From: Dactylosporangium roseum
GTDB lineage: Bacteria; Actinomycetota; Actinomycetes; Mycobacteriales; Micromonosporaceae
DNA: 64,000 bases
Direction of reading: 5' to 3'
Assembly (NCBI RefSeq): GCF_025264685.1
Contig: NZ_CP073721.1
Coordinates: 7,147,501 to 7,211,500 of the forward strand
In this document: positions 9,938 to 19,029 of the stretch, one piece after another
How the letters are laid out: each line of letters begins with the position of its first letter
Position numbering within the stretch: position 1 is the stretch's first letter
The notes under the pieces: generated by a model
What the model was told of the DNA's origin: nothing
Seen by the model: the letters and a program-made list of their open reading frames with translations, nothing else
The model's database searches: none
Position numbers and translations under genes: made by a program

Positions 9938-11914
9938 TCAGCCGAGCCGGCCGACCAGGTCCTCGAGCCCGGTCACCGGAGCGTCACAGACAAACCCCCG
10001 GCAGACGTACGCGGTGGGCCTGCCCTCCCGCAGCACGCGCCCCTCCAGCAGCGGGACACCCGCGCGGTCCGGTTCGCCGGCGACGACGACCGCGCCGGGC
10101 GGTGCGTGCCACCACGCGGCCGCCACCAGCGGGTCCTCGGCCCCGCCGTGGCCGTCGGGCGTGGCGATCGCGATCTCGAACGGGCCGGAGAGCAGGGCCT
10201 CGCCGACCGCGCACGCGTAGCCGGTGAACCGGCCGTGCGTCGCGGCGACCGCGGCCACCGTCGAGAGCGCCCGCTCGGCCGCCTCGCGATACTTCGTGTC
10301 GGCCGTCAGCGCGGCATACGTCACCAGGGCCGCGGTGACGGCCGACAGGCCGGACGGGGTGGCGTTGTCGGTCACGTCGGCGGGCCTGGCCACGAGCGTC
10401 TCGGCGTCGTCGGCCGTGTCGTAGAAGCCGCCGCCGGGCTCGGCGAAGTGCTCGAGCGCGACGTCGAGCAACTGCCGGGCGAGGTCGAGCCAGCGCCCCT
10501 CGCCGGTGGCCTGGTGCACCACGCAGAACGCCTCGGCGACCGCTCCGTAGTCCTCCAGGACGCCGGCCGGTGCGCCGACGACGCCGTCGCGGGAAACCCG
10601 GCGCAGCCGCCCGTCGACGAGGTGTGTTTCGGCCAGGAAGGTGGCCACGTCGACGGCGCGCCGCACGGCGTCGGGCCGGTCGTACACCATCCCGAACTCG
10701 ATCAGCGCCGTGACCGCGAGCCCGTTCCAGGCGGCGACGACCTTGCCGTCCTTCGCCGGCTGCGGCCGCTCGTCGCGCGCGGCGAGGAGGCGCTGCTTGA
10801 TGCCGAGCCAGCGCTCGACGTTCCGCGGGTCCTCCGGGAGCTGCAGCACCGAGCTGCCGTGCTCGAAGGTGCCCTCCGGAGAGACCTCCAGGAGGTACCG
10901 CGCCCAGGCACCGTCGATCTCGCCGACGACCTCGTCGATCTGCTGGGGCGTCCAGACGTACGTGAGGCCTTCGACGCCGTCGGTGTCGGCGTCGAGCGCG
11001 GAGATGAAGCCGTGCCCGTCGTAGAGGTCGCGCTCCAGGAACGCCGCGGTCTCCACCGCCACCCGGCGCGCGGTGTTGTTGCCCGCGATGCGGTCGAGCT
11101 GGGTGTAGACCCGCAGGAGCAGCGCGTTGTCGTACAACATCTTCTCGAAGTGCGGCACGGTCCAGGTGCCGTCGACGGCGTACCGCGCGAAGCCGCCGGC
11201 GAGCTGGTCGTACATGCCGCCGCGGGCCATCCGCTCGCACGTGTACCGGACGACGTCGACGACCTCCTGTCGGCGGGTGCGCTGGTAGTGGCGCAGCAGG
11301 AACAGCAGCGCCATGTGCGGTGGGAACTTCGGCGCACCGCCGAACCCGCCGTGCTCGCTGTCGTAGTCGCGCAGCAGCGTCGCCGCGGCGGCGTCCAGCA
11401 CCGGCCCGGTCATCGGGTTGGCCGGCGGGCGCGCGGCGACCTGCCGGATCGCGTCGACCACGGCGCCGCTCTGCCGGCGCACCGCGTCGCGCTGGTGCTG
11501 CCAGGCGTCGGCCACGGCCCGTACCAGTCGAAGAAAGGCGTCCCGGGGGAAGTAGGTGCCACAGTAGAAGGGCTCACCCTCGGGGGTGGCGAAGACCGTC
11601 ATCGGCCAGCCGCCCTGCCCGGTCATGGCCTGCGTGGCGGTCATGTAGATCGCGTCGACGTCGGGCCGCTCCTCGCGGTCGACCTTGATCGGCACGGTGA
11701 GCTCGTTGACCAGCTCGGCGACACCCTCGTGCTCGAACGACTCGTGGGCCATCACATGGCACCAGTGGCAGGCCGCGTATCCCACTGAGATCAACACTGG
11801 GACGTCCCGCCGCTTGGCTTCCGCAAACGCATCACCTCCCCATGGCCACCAGTCCACGGGATTGTCGGCATGTTGGAGGAGGTACGGAGAAGTCGCACTC
11901 CCAAGCCGGTTCAT
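9938..11914 (-). CDS. Thioredoxin-domain protein of the DUF255 / YyaL family
   Basis: 658 residues, the normal length for this family. The N-terminal thioredoxin-like domain (residues 1-170) carries the family signature SPYLLQHADNPVDW and a CHWC active-site-like motif, followed by VDREERPDVD and GGWPMTVF. The remainder looks like the (alpha/alpha)6 glycosidase-like barrel typical of YyaL and SPATA20 proteins. The biochemical role is unsettled. In M. tuberculosis the homologue (Rv1084) lies beside mca, whereas here about 11.5 kb separate the two. Divergent from darT, with an 82-bp gap. Confidence 0.9.
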   Translation of the reverse strand: MNRLGSATSPYLLQHADNPVDWWPWGGDAFAEAKRRDVPVLISVGYAACHWCHVMAHESFEHEGVAELVNELTVPIKVDREERPDVDAIYMTATQAMTGQGGWPMTVFATPEGEPFYCGTYFPRDAFLRLVRAVADAWQHQRDAVRRQSGAVVDAIRQVAARPPANPMTGPVLDAAAATLLRDYDSEHGGFGGAPKFPPHMALLFLLRHYQRTRRQEVVDVVRYTCERMARGGMYDQLAGGFARYAVDGTWTVPHFEKMLYDNALLLRVYTQLDRIAGNNTARRVAVETAAFLERDLYDGHGFISALDADTDGVEGLTYVWTPQQIDEVVGEIDGAWARYLLEVSPEGTFEHGSSVLQLPEDPRNVERWLGIKQRLLAARDERPQPAKDGKVVAAWNGLAVTALIEFGMVYDRPDAVRRAVDVATFLAETHLVDGRLRRVSRDGVVGAPAGVLEDYGAVAEAFCVVHQATGEGRWLDLARQLLDVALEHFAEPGGGFYDTADDAETLVARPADVTDNATPSGLSAVTAALVTYAALTADTKYREAAERALSTVAAVAATHGRFTGYACAVGEALLSGPFEIAIATPDGHGGAEDPLVAAAWWHAPPGAVVVAGEPDRAGVPLLEGRVLREGRPTAYVCRGFVCDAPVTGLEDLVGRLG

Positions 11915-11996
11915 GACCCAACCCTCTCACACCTGTCGCGCCCTACCGCGACGGTGGATCGGAAACGTAAGTCGCAACGACCCGCCCAGCCGTACA

Positions 11997-12644
11997 ATGT
12001 GGCCGGTGGTAGCGTCGGAGCCAGTGTGGATCATGCATTTCACGCACGTGAGCCACCTGACAGCAATCGCAACTGCCGGACTGCTCAGCGATTCCGCCGC
12101 ACAGGGTGCTTTGTCGTTCAAGGTCGAGGTCGGTAACACCGGCATCAAACAACAGCGGCGACAGCGCGTAGTGCCCGTGGCTCCGGGCGGCGTGGTTGCG
12201 GACTATGCCCCCGTCTACTTCGCCCCCCGCAGTCCGATGATGTACGCGATCTTCAAGGGCCGGGTCCCTAACTATCAGGGCACATGCGACGAACTTGTCT
12301 ACCTGGTGAGCAAGGTCCAGCACATGATCGACCTACGGCTTCCTACAGTCTTCACCGACAGGAACGCGGTGCTCCAGGTCGCGAGGTTCAGCACCCACGC
12401 GTCAGAGCTCGCGTCGATGATCGACTGGTCGCTCATGAGGGCGACGTACTGGACGAACACTGAAGAGGAACCCGACCGGCTTGAGCGCCGGATGGCTGAG
12501 TGTCTTGTCCATAATGGGGTACCATGGTCTGCCTTCAGCGCAGTGGTGGCTCGCAACGAAGCGCGCGCCCAGCAGGCGACGGCGGCACTCGCGGCTGCGG
12601 GGGTGGCAACGCGGGTTTATGTCAGACCCACGTGGTACTTCTAG
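11997..12644 (+). CDS. darT: DarT: DNA thymidine ADP-ribosyltransferase toxin
   Basis: The toxin of a DarTG system, which ADP-ribosylates thymidines in single-stranded DNA using NAD+ and so blocks replication. 215 residues, matching DarT. The N-terminal PVWIMHFTHVSHL corresponds to the family's IYHITH NAD-binding start. RMAECLV (Glu168) aligns with the AEFLV motif holding the catalytic Glu. The start is uncertain: ATG 11997 overlaps a perfect TACAAT -10 box (11993-11998), so a leaderless GTG at 12006 is also plausible. darG follows 18 bp downstream. Reaction and motifs are family knowledge; activity is inferred. Confidence 0.9.
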   Translation: MWPVVASEPVWIMHFTHVSHLTAIATAGLLSDSAAQGALSFKVEVGNTGIKQQRRQRVVPVAPGGVVADYAPVYFAPRSPMMYAIFKGRVPNYQGTCDELVYLVSKVQHMIDLRLPTVFTDRNAVLQVARFSTHASELASMIDWSLMRATYWTNTEEEPDRLERRMAECLVHNGVPWSAFSAVVARNEARAQQATAALAAAGVATRVYVRPTWYF

Positions 12645-12662
12645 GGGCATGAGGCAGCGAAC

Positions 12663-13715
12663 ATGATCACGCAGGCACACGGCAACCTGCTTGATGCCGA
12701 CGTCGAGGCCCTCGTCAACACGGTCAACTGCGCCGGCGTGATGGGCAAAGGCATCGCGCTGCAGTTCAAGCGAGCCTACCCGGCCATGTTCCGCGAGTAC
12801 GCACGAGCAGCCGAGTCCGGAGAAGTCACACTGGGCCGCATGCACGTCTGGCGAACTGGCCTCCTCGCCGGTCCTCGCTTCGTCATCAACTTCCCGACCA
12901 AGGGGCACTGGCGTGCTCGCTCCAGCCTTGTGGACATCGACAACGGCTTGACGGACCTAGTCCGAGTGCTGGAAGAACTCAACATCAAGTCAGTAGCCAT
13001 TCCCCCCCTCGGCTGCGGCAACGGCGGCCTGGAATGGACCGACGTTGAGCCAATGATCAGAACCGCACTGGTCGCCGTGCCCCACGTCGACGTGGTGTTG
13101 TACCCACCTGGACCAGCGCCGACCGCGCAGCAGATGAAGACTGCGACCGTCCGGCCGCCGTTGACGCTCGCTAGGGCGAGTCTTATCGGCCTGCTGTCCC
13201 GGTATCTGGAGCGCGCGCTTGAGGCGTCACCGATCGAGATCCAGAAGCTGCTGTACTTCCTGCAGGTCGCCGGAGAACCCCTCAAGTTGCAGTACGCGAA
13301 GGGTCTCTACGGACCATACGCAGACAACCTTCGCCACGCGCTTCAAGCTCTCGAAGGTCATTACCTGGTCGGTTTCGGCGATGGAAGCGCCTTGGTCCGC
13401 GAAGCAGAGCCGATCCGTCCGCTTCCCGGTGCCGATACCGAAGCCGCGAGCTTCCTCGCCAGCCATCCGGTAACGCTGGAGCGTATCGCTCGCGTGCTCG
13501 ACCTTGTCGAGGGTTTCGAGTCTTCGTACGGCATGGAATTGCTCGCGACGGTGCATTGGGTCAGCGAGCGCGACCCAAACGCGGCCTCGGACGCCACGGT
13601 GGCAGTGTCCGCGGTCCGCGCATGGAGCAGGCGCAAAGAACGCATGTTCATGCCGGATCACGTCACGGTCGCTTGGACGGCACTCCGTGACCGAGACTGG
13701 ATTGCCGCTGCGTAG
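12663..13715 (+). CDS. darG: DarG: macrodomain ADP-ribosylglycohydrolase antitoxin
   Basis: The antitoxin partner of DarT, full length at 350 residues. The N-terminal macrodomain (about 1-155) has the ADP-ribose-binding motifs GNLLDADVEALVNTVN, GVMGKGIALQFK and PPLGCGNGGLEW, expected to remove ADP-ribose from DNA thymidine. The C-terminal half (about 170-350) should bind and block DarT directly. It contains IEIQKLLYFLQ and GLYGPYADNL, which resemble the Panacea (DUF4065) antitoxin fold. Co-transcribed with darT. No integrase or repeat is visible around the pair, so acquisition by transfer is only suspected. Confidence 0.92.
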   Translation: MITQAHGNLLDADVEALVNTVNCAGVMGKGIALQFKRAYPAMFREYARAAESGEVTLGRMHVWRTGLLAGPRFVINFPTKGHWRARSSLVDIDNGLTDLVRVLEELNIKSVAIPPLGCGNGGLEWTDVEPMIRTALVAVPHVDVVLYPPGPAPTAQQMKTATVRPPLTLARASLIGLLSRYLERALEASPIEIQKLLYFLQVAGEPLKLQYAKGLYGPYADNLRHALQALEGHYLVGFGDGSALVREAEPIRPLPGADTEAASFLASHPVTLERIARVLDLVEGFESSYGMELLATVHWVSERDPNAASDATVAVSAVRAWSRRKERMFMPDHVTVAWTALRDRDWIAAA

Positions 13716-13817
13716 CCCCGCGGCGTAACGGCGTTGTCTACACGCCGGGCGCGGACCTGCGGGCCCGACGACCTTGGACGAGCACCCTGGCCCTGGGTGC
13801 AGTCCAACCGAGCACTC

Positions 13818-14384
13818 TCAGACATCGAGGTGGTCCCCGGGCGCGGTGTCGAGGACCCAGCCGAACGGCATCGTCGCGTGGACCAGATACCGGTCACCGG
13901 CGAGCCGATGCATGGTGACAGTTTGATCGGGGTCCCGGTCGACGGTCCAGTACTGCGGGACGCCCGCCATGGCGTATTCGTGCCGCTTGGTCACCGTGTC
14001 GGTCGCCTCGGAGCCGGGCGACACGATCTCGACGACGAGCAGGACATCCCCGGTCGGTAGCCAGACGCCGCCACCCTGCGGTTTGCTCCACACAACGAGA
14101 TCGGGAATCCGACCGCCCGCCTCGTCACCAGGTCCGAGAATGCGCAGCCCAACCGCCTGGGTGATCCGCTCGGCAGGCCAGCCCGCGACGACCAGCCAGG
14201 CCGTGAGGCGGGTCGTGGCGACAGCGTGCTCGTAGCCTGGGGGCGGCATGACCGAGAGAACTCCCTCGGGACTGGTCTCGTAACGGTGGCCGTGGGGATC
14301 CGCAGCCATCATCGCCGTGAGATCGTCGAGCGTCACGACGGCCGGCATGTGCCGTCCGACGGCCTCAGCGCTCATGGGGGCCAT
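13818..14384 (-). CDS. Uma2 family protein (DUF820, PD-(D/E)XK nuclease fold)
   Basis: 188 residues, the usual Uma2 length. The C-terminal core has RIPDLVVW, then LLVVEIVSPGSEATD and a Lys in TVTKRHEYAMAGVPQYW, which together form the D...E-x-S...K pattern of restriction-nuclease-like folds. The family is widespread in actinomycetes and cyanobacteria, often in many copies, and its biological role is unproven. The first ATG (14384) has a weak ribosome site; Met4 is an alternative. Convergent with darG, suggesting but not showing a defence-flavoured neighbourhood. Confidence 0.85.
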   Translation of the reverse strand: MAPMSAEAVGRHMPAVVTLDDLTAMMAADPHGHRYETSPEGVLSVMPPPGYEHAVATTRLTAWLVVAGWPAERITQAVGLRILGPGDEAGGRIPDLVVWSKPQGGGVWLPTGDVLLVVEIVSPGSEATDTVTKRHEYAMAGVPQYWTVDRDPDQTVTMHRLAGDRYLVHATMPFGWVLDTAPGDHLDV

Positions 14385-14431
14385 GCTATCGGGAGCAGGA
14401 GTCGCCGCTGCTGGCCCGCTCGACGCGCCGG

Positions 14432-16948
14432 TCAGCGGCCCAAGCGGGCCAGCAGCGCGGGATCCGCCGGCTCGGCCGCGGTGCGCAGGGTCAGGGTCAT
14501 CGTCAGGCCGCCGCCGGGAGTGTCGTCGGGGGTGAGGGTGCCGCCCATGGCCTCGGCCAGGCCGCGGGACAGGGCCAGCCCCAGCCCGACGCCGGTGGTG
14601 TTGTCGCGGTCGCCGAGGCGCTGGAAGGGCTGGAAGATCTGGTCGCGGTCGGCGGCGGGGATGCCGGGACCGTGGTCGACCACGCGGATCTCGACCCGGC
14701 CGGCGTGCTCGCTGGCCGCCACGGTCGGCGGGGTGTCCGCCGGGCTGTACCGCAGGGCGTTGGCCAGCACGTTAACCAGGATGCGCTCCAGGAGCGCCGG
14801 GTCGGCGTGCACCTCGGGCAGATCGTCGGGCACCCCGATCCGTACCGCCGCGCCGAGGTCGTCCACGGCCCGCGGCACGGCGTCGGCGACGTCCACCGCC
14901 TGCAAGGTCATGGCCAGTGCGCCGGCCTGTAGACGGGACATGTCCAGCAGGTTGGTCACCAGCCGGGTCAGTTTGTCCAGCGACTCCTCCGCCGTGGCCA
15001 GCAACTCCTCCCGGTCCGCCGCCGAGAAGGCCACGTCGTCGCTGCGCAGGCTGCCCACCGCCGCCTTCGCCGACGCCAGCGGCGTCCGCAGGTCGTGGCT
15101 GACCGCCGACAGCAGCGCCGTTCGCAACCGGTCCACCTCGGCCAGGGAGTCCGCCACCGCGGCCTGCTCGCCGAGCCGCTGCTGGCGCAGCGCGATGGCC
15201 GCGTGCGCCGCGAACGCCTCGATCAGCCGCCGGTCCGCCGCCGGCAGCGGATGCCCTCGCAGTACCAGGGACAGCCCGACGTCCACCGACACCTCGGTCT
15301 GGCCCTCCTCCGGCGTCAGGCAGGGCCGGTTCCCCGCACTCGCCGCCACCTGCCAACCCGCCTCGACGCGCTCCAGCAGCGTCACGCACTCCAGGCCGAA
15401 CGACTCCCGCACCCGCTCCAGCAGCGCCGGCAACGGCCGGTCGCCGTGCAGCACGCTGCCGGCGAGGGTCGACATCGTCCGGGCCTCGGCCCCGGCGCGC
15501 GCCGCCTCGCGTGTCCGCCGCGCGGCGAGATCGACGACGGTCGCCACCGCGATCGCCACCATGACGAAGGCGCTGAGCGCGAACAGGTTCTCCTGCTCGG
15601 CGACGGTGAAGCGGTGCAGCGGCGGGATGAAGAAGTAGTTGAGCAGCAGGAAGCTGCCGACCGCCGCGAGCAGCGCCGGGTACAGGCCGCCGACCAGCGC
15701 GATGCCGACCGTCAGGACCAGGAACGCGAGGATCTCGGTGGGCAGGGCGATGCCGGATCGCAGCGGGGTGAGGCCCAGGGTCAGCAGCGGCAGGCCGATC
15801 GCGGCGAACGCGAAGCCGGCGAGCCGGCGGCGGCGGGTGAGCCCACCGCCGGTGGCGCGGGGCCGGGGGCGTCCGCGCCGGACCTGCTCGTGGGTGACGA
15901 GGTGGACGTCGATCGAGCCGGACCCGGCGGTGGTGGTGGCGCCGACGCCGGGCGCGAGGATCTGGGCGAGCCTGCCCCGGCGGCTGACGCCCAGGACGAG
16001 CTGCGTGGCGTTGACACCGCGGGCGAAGTCGAGCAGTGCGGCCGGCACGTCGGCGCCTACCACCTGGTGGTACGTCCCGCCGAGGCTCTCCACCAGCAGC
16101 CGTTGCCGGCTCAGGTGGGTCGGGTCGGCCCGGGCGAGGCCGTCGTCGCGGATCACGTGGACCGCCAGCAGGTCCGCGCCCTTGGTACGGGCGGCGATCC
16201 GCGCCGCCCGCCGGATGAGCGTGTCACCCTCCGGCCCGCCGGTCAGCGCCACCACGACCCGCTCACGCGCCTCCCACGTGGCCTCGATGTCGTGCTCGGC
16301 GCGGTACCGGTCAAGCTGCTCGTCGACCTTGTCCGCCAGCCAGAGCAGGGCCAGCTCGCGCAGGGCGGTGAGGTTGCCGACCCGGAAGTAGTTGCCGAGC
16401 GCCGCGTCGACCTTGTCCGGCTTGTAGATGTTGCCGTGCGCCATCCGCCGCCGCAGCGCCTCCGGCGTCATGTCCACCAGCTCGATCTGCTCGGCACGGC
16501 GCACGACCGCGTCCGGCACCGTCTCCCGCTGCGTCGCGCCCGTGATCCGCTCGACCACGTCGTTGACCGACTCGAGGTGCTGGATGTTGACGGTCGTCAG
16601 CACGGTGATCCCCGCCTCGAGGAGCCGCTCGACGTCCTCCCACCGCTTTCCGGTGGGCACGTTGGAGTGGGCCAGCTCGTCGACGAGCGCGACCTCGGGG
16701 CGGCGGGCGATGACGGCGTCGACGTCGAGCTCGGTGAAGGTGGCGCCGCGGTACACGACCGTCCTGCGGGGCAGCACCTCCAGGCCGGTGAGGAGGGCCT
16801 CCGTCAAGGGTCGGCCGTGCGTCTCGACGAGGCCGACGACGACGTCCGTGCCGCGGGCCCGCCGGCGCCTTCCCTCTTCGAGCATCTTGTACGTCTTGCC
16901 GACGCCCGGCGCAGCACCGAGGTACACCCGCAGCTCACCGCGCGTCAT
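14432..16948 (-). CDS. kdpD: KdpD-type sensor histidine kinase
   Basis: A potassium/turgor-responsive membrane histidine kinase of about 838 residues. Domains in order: N-terminal KdpD domain with Walker A GAAPGVGKT and LVDELAHSN (1-210), a universal-stress-like domain (about 230-350), four membrane helices of DUF4118 (about 375-475), a GAF-like region, the HisKA motif SHDLRTPLASAK, and an HATPase domain with VDHGPGIP and GLGLALSRGL. ATG 16948 is preferred; GTG 16951 immediately before it is equivalent. No kdpE or kdpFABC lies beside it: downstream is uma2 and upstream the divergent trpB operon. It is therefore an orphan or the remnant of a broken kdp locus. Confidence 0.92.
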   Translation of the reverse strand: MTRGELRVYLGAAPGVGKTYKMLEEGRRRRARGTDVVVGLVETHGRPLTEALLTGLEVLPRRTVVYRGATFTELDVDAVIARRPEVALVDELAHSNVPTGKRWEDVERLLEAGITVLTTVNIQHLESVNDVVERITGATQRETVPDAVVRRAEQIELVDMTPEALRRRMAHGNIYKPDKVDAALGNYFRVGNLTALRELALLWLADKVDEQLDRYRAEHDIEATWEARERVVVALTGGPEGDTLIRRAARIAARTKGADLLAVHVIRDDGLARADPTHLSRQRLLVESLGGTYHQVVGADVPAALLDFARGVNATQLVLGVSRRGRLAQILAPGVGATTTAGSGSIDVHLVTHEQVRRGRPRPRATGGGLTRRRRLAGFAFAAIGLPLLTLGLTPLRSGIALPTEILAFLVLTVGIALVGGLYPALLAAVGSFLLLNYFFIPPLHRFTVAEQENLFALSAFVMVAIAVATVVDLAARRTREAARAGAEARTMSTLAGSVLHGDRPLPALLERVRESFGLECVTLLERVEAGWQVAASAGNRPCLTPEEGQTEVSVDVGLSLVLRGHPLPAADRRLIEAFAAHAAIALRQQRLGEQAAVADSLAEVDRLRTALLSAVSHDLRTPLASAKAAVGSLRSDDVAFSAADREELLATAEESLDKLTRLVTNLLDMSRLQAGALAMTLQAVDVADAVPRAVDDLGAAVRIGVPDDLPEVHADPALLERILVNVLANALRYSPADTPPTVAASEHAGRVEIRVVDHGPGIPAADRDQIFQPFQRLGDRDNTTGVGLGLALSRGLAEAMGGTLTPDDTPGGGLTMTLTLRTAAEPADPALLARLGR

Positions 16949-17060
16949 CACAGCTTCGAGCCTAAGACGTCCGTCAGTAGGGCGGCAGTGCCGCGCCGGG
17001 CCCAGTCGCCCTACCGACAGACCCTCTCAGGCCGGCTTGACGCCGGCGCGCCGCCGTGCC

Positions 17061-17092
17061 ACAGTTCTAGAACTGTTAACTGTTCTAGAACT
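17061..17092. promoter_or_regulatory. Tandem TTCTAGAA palindromes, probable GntR operator of the trpBA operon
   Basis: A perfect 16-bp palindrome (17061-17076) is followed by a second GTTCTAGAAC palindrome (17082-17091), with centres 18 bp apart, ending three bases before the GGAGG ribosome site of trpB. The CTAG core resembles operators of HutC/DasR-type GntR repressors, and such a repressor is the third gene of this operon. A TTGACG at 17037-17042 could be the -35 box, which would put the first palindrome over the -10 region. Autorepression is inferred. Confidence 0.75.
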
Positions 17093-17105
17093 GTGGAGGC
17101 CGATC

Positions 17106-18314
17106 ATGGGTGATCTCCTCATCCGCCCTCACCACCGGCCCGAGCCCGCGACGCGGCCGCGCGGCCTGATGGGCGACCCCGGACCGCTCGGCCGGTTCGG
17201 CGAGCACGGCGGCCGCTACGTGCCCGAGTCGCTGGTCGGCGCGTGCCGCGAGGTCGAGGAGGCGTTCCGCGAGGCGTGGGCCGACCCCGCGTTCCGCGGG
17301 CAGCTCGCCGGACTGCTCGCGACGCACGTCGGCCGCCCCACGCCGCTGACCCCGGCGCTGCGACTCTCCGCCGAGCTCGGCAGCACCCTGCTGCTCAAGC
17401 GGGAAGACCTCGCCCACACCGGCTCCCACAAGATCAACAATGTGCTCGGGCAGGCGCTGCTGGCCAAGCGGATGGGCAAGACCCGGCTGGTCGCCGAGAC
17501 GGGCGCCGGACAGCACGGGGTCGCGACCGCCACCGCCGCCGCCCTGTTCGGCCTCGGCGCCACGGTGTTCATGGGCGAGCGGGACATCGAGCGCCAGGCG
17601 CTCAACGTGTTCCGGATGCGGATGCTCGGCGCCGAGGTGGTGCCGGTGCGCACCGGGAGCCGGACTCTGAAGGACGCCACCAGCGAGGCGATGCGCCACT
17701 GGGTCGGCGTCGTGGACGAGGCGATGTACTGCATGGGCTCCGTGCTCGGGCCCAGCCCGTACCCCTGGATGGTCCGGGAGTTCCAGCGGGTCATCGGTGA
17801 CGAGGCCCGCCGCCAGTGCGCCACCGAACTGCGGGCCGCCGTGCCGGACTACGTCGTCGCGTGCGTCGGTGGCGGCTCGAACGCGGCGGGGACGTTCGCC
17901 GGGTTCGTCGACACCCCCGCCAGGTTGATCGGCGTCGAGGCCGCGGGTGGCGCGGGCGCCGCCGACGGCACCTCCGGCGTGCTCCACGGAACGCGGTCGA
18001 TGTTCCTTCAGGACGAGAACGGGCAGGTCACGGAGGCGCACTCGATCGCCGCCGGGCTCGACTATCCCGGCATCGGACCGGAGCACGTCCATCTGCGGGA
18101 CCTGGGCCGGGCGCGATACGTCACCGTCTCCGACGCCGAGGTGATCGAGGCGGTCATGCGGCTCGCGCGTACCGAGGGGATCGTGGCCGCGCTGGAGTCG
18201 GCGCACGCGGTGGCGTGGGTCCTGCGCGGCGAGCTGCCGGCCGGATCCACGGTGCTGATCACCCTGTCCGGGCGGGGCGACAAGGACATCTCCACACTGC
18301 GGGAGCTGGTGTGA
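17106..18314 (+). CDS. trpB: Tryptophan synthase beta chain
   Basis: PLP enzyme condensing indole with serine. 402 residues from ATG 17106, after GGAGG. The PLP lysine is in HTGSHKINN (Lys109), the catalytic Glu in VAETGAGQHG (Glu131), and the glycine-rich phosphate loop CVGGGSNAAG is present. Where most TrpB proteins read GPHPYP this one reads GPSPYP, a substitution near the active-site region that may matter. It overlaps trpA by four bases (GTGA). No other trp biosynthesis gene is nearby, so this may be a second trpBA set dedicated to another pathway or to indole scavenging. Confidence 0.92.
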   Translation: MGDLLIRPHHRPEPATRPRGLMGDPGPLGRFGEHGGRYVPESLVGACREVEEAFREAWADPAFRGQLAGLLATHVGRPTPLTPALRLSAELGSTLLLKREDLAHTGSHKINNVLGQALLAKRMGKTRLVAETGAGQHGVATATAAALFGLGATVFMGERDIERQALNVFRMRMLGAEVVPVRTGSRTLKDATSEAMRHWVGVVDEAMYCMGSVLGPSPYPWMVREFQRVIGDEARRQCATELRAAVPDYVVACVGGGSNAAGTFAGFVDTPARLIGVEAAGGAGAADGTSGVLHGTRSMFLQDENGQVTEAHSIAAGLDYPGIGPEHVHLRDLGRARYVTVSDAEVIEAVMRLARTEGIVAALESAHAVAWVLRGELPAGSTVLITLSGRGDKDISTLRELV

Positions 18315-19027
18315 AGACCCTGATGCCGTACGTCACGGGTGGTGTGACGGCCGACTGGGCGTCCTACGTGCACGCGTTCGCCGACGCCGGCGCGGGCCTG
18401 GTCGAGATCGGACTGCCGTTCTCCGAGCCCACGCTCGACGGAGCGACGATCCAGGAGGCGACGGCGGTGGCGCTGTCCCGGGGCGCGACGCTGCGCGGCG
18501 TGCTCGCCGCGACCCCGCGCTGCGGTGTCCCGCTCGTCGCCAGCACGTACGCCAACCTGGCGCTGCGGCCCGGGTTCTGCGACCGGCTGGCGGAGGCCGG
18601 CTTCACCGGCCTCATCGTGCCGGACCTGCCGCTGGAGGAGTCGGCCGAGCTTTCCGAGGCGGCGCGGTCGCGCGGGATCGGCCTGGCGCTGCTCGCCTCC
18701 CCCGTCACGCCGGACGACCGTCTGGCCGAGATCGGCCGCCGCAGCCGCGGCTTCGTCTACGCCGTCTCGGTGATGGGCACCACCGGTGAGCGCACGACGC
18801 TCGCCGCGCCGGCGCGGGAGCTCGCCGCACGGCTCGCGCCCCGGACCGAACTGCCGGTGTTGCTAGGATTCGGGATCTCCACGCCCGCCCAGGCGGCCGC
18901 GGCGGCGCGCGTCGCCGACGGTGTCGTGGTCGGCGCCGCCGTGATGCGCCGGCTGCTCGACGGGGCGGGGCCGGCCGAGATCGGCGCCTACGTGGGCACG
19001 ATGCGGGAAGCCATGTCTGGAGGGTGA
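18311..19027 (+). CDS. trpA: Tryptophan synthase alpha chain, short form
   Basis: Cleaves indole-3-glycerol phosphate to indole and G3P, in complex with TrpB. At 238 residues it is about 30 shorter than classical TrpA; the missing part is the N-terminal helix. The catalytic Glu32 (LVEIGLPFSEP) and Asp43 (LDGATIQ) are both present, as are the flexible-loop MGTTGERT and phosphate-binding LGFGIS. The start GTG 18311 overlaps the trpB stop. Followed two bases later by the GntR gene. Confidence 0.9.
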   Translation: MKTLMPYVTGGVTADWASYVHAFADAGAGLVEIGLPFSEPTLDGATIQEATAVALSRGATLRGVLAATPRCGVPLVASTYANLALRPGFCDRLAEAGFTGLIVPDLPLEESAELSEAARSRGIGLALLASPVTPDDRLAEIGRRSRGFVYAVSVMGTTGERTTLAAPARELAARLAPRTELPVLLGFGISTPAQAAAAARVADGVVVGAAVMRRLLDGAGPAEIGAYVGTMREAMSGG

Positions 19028-19029
19028 CG

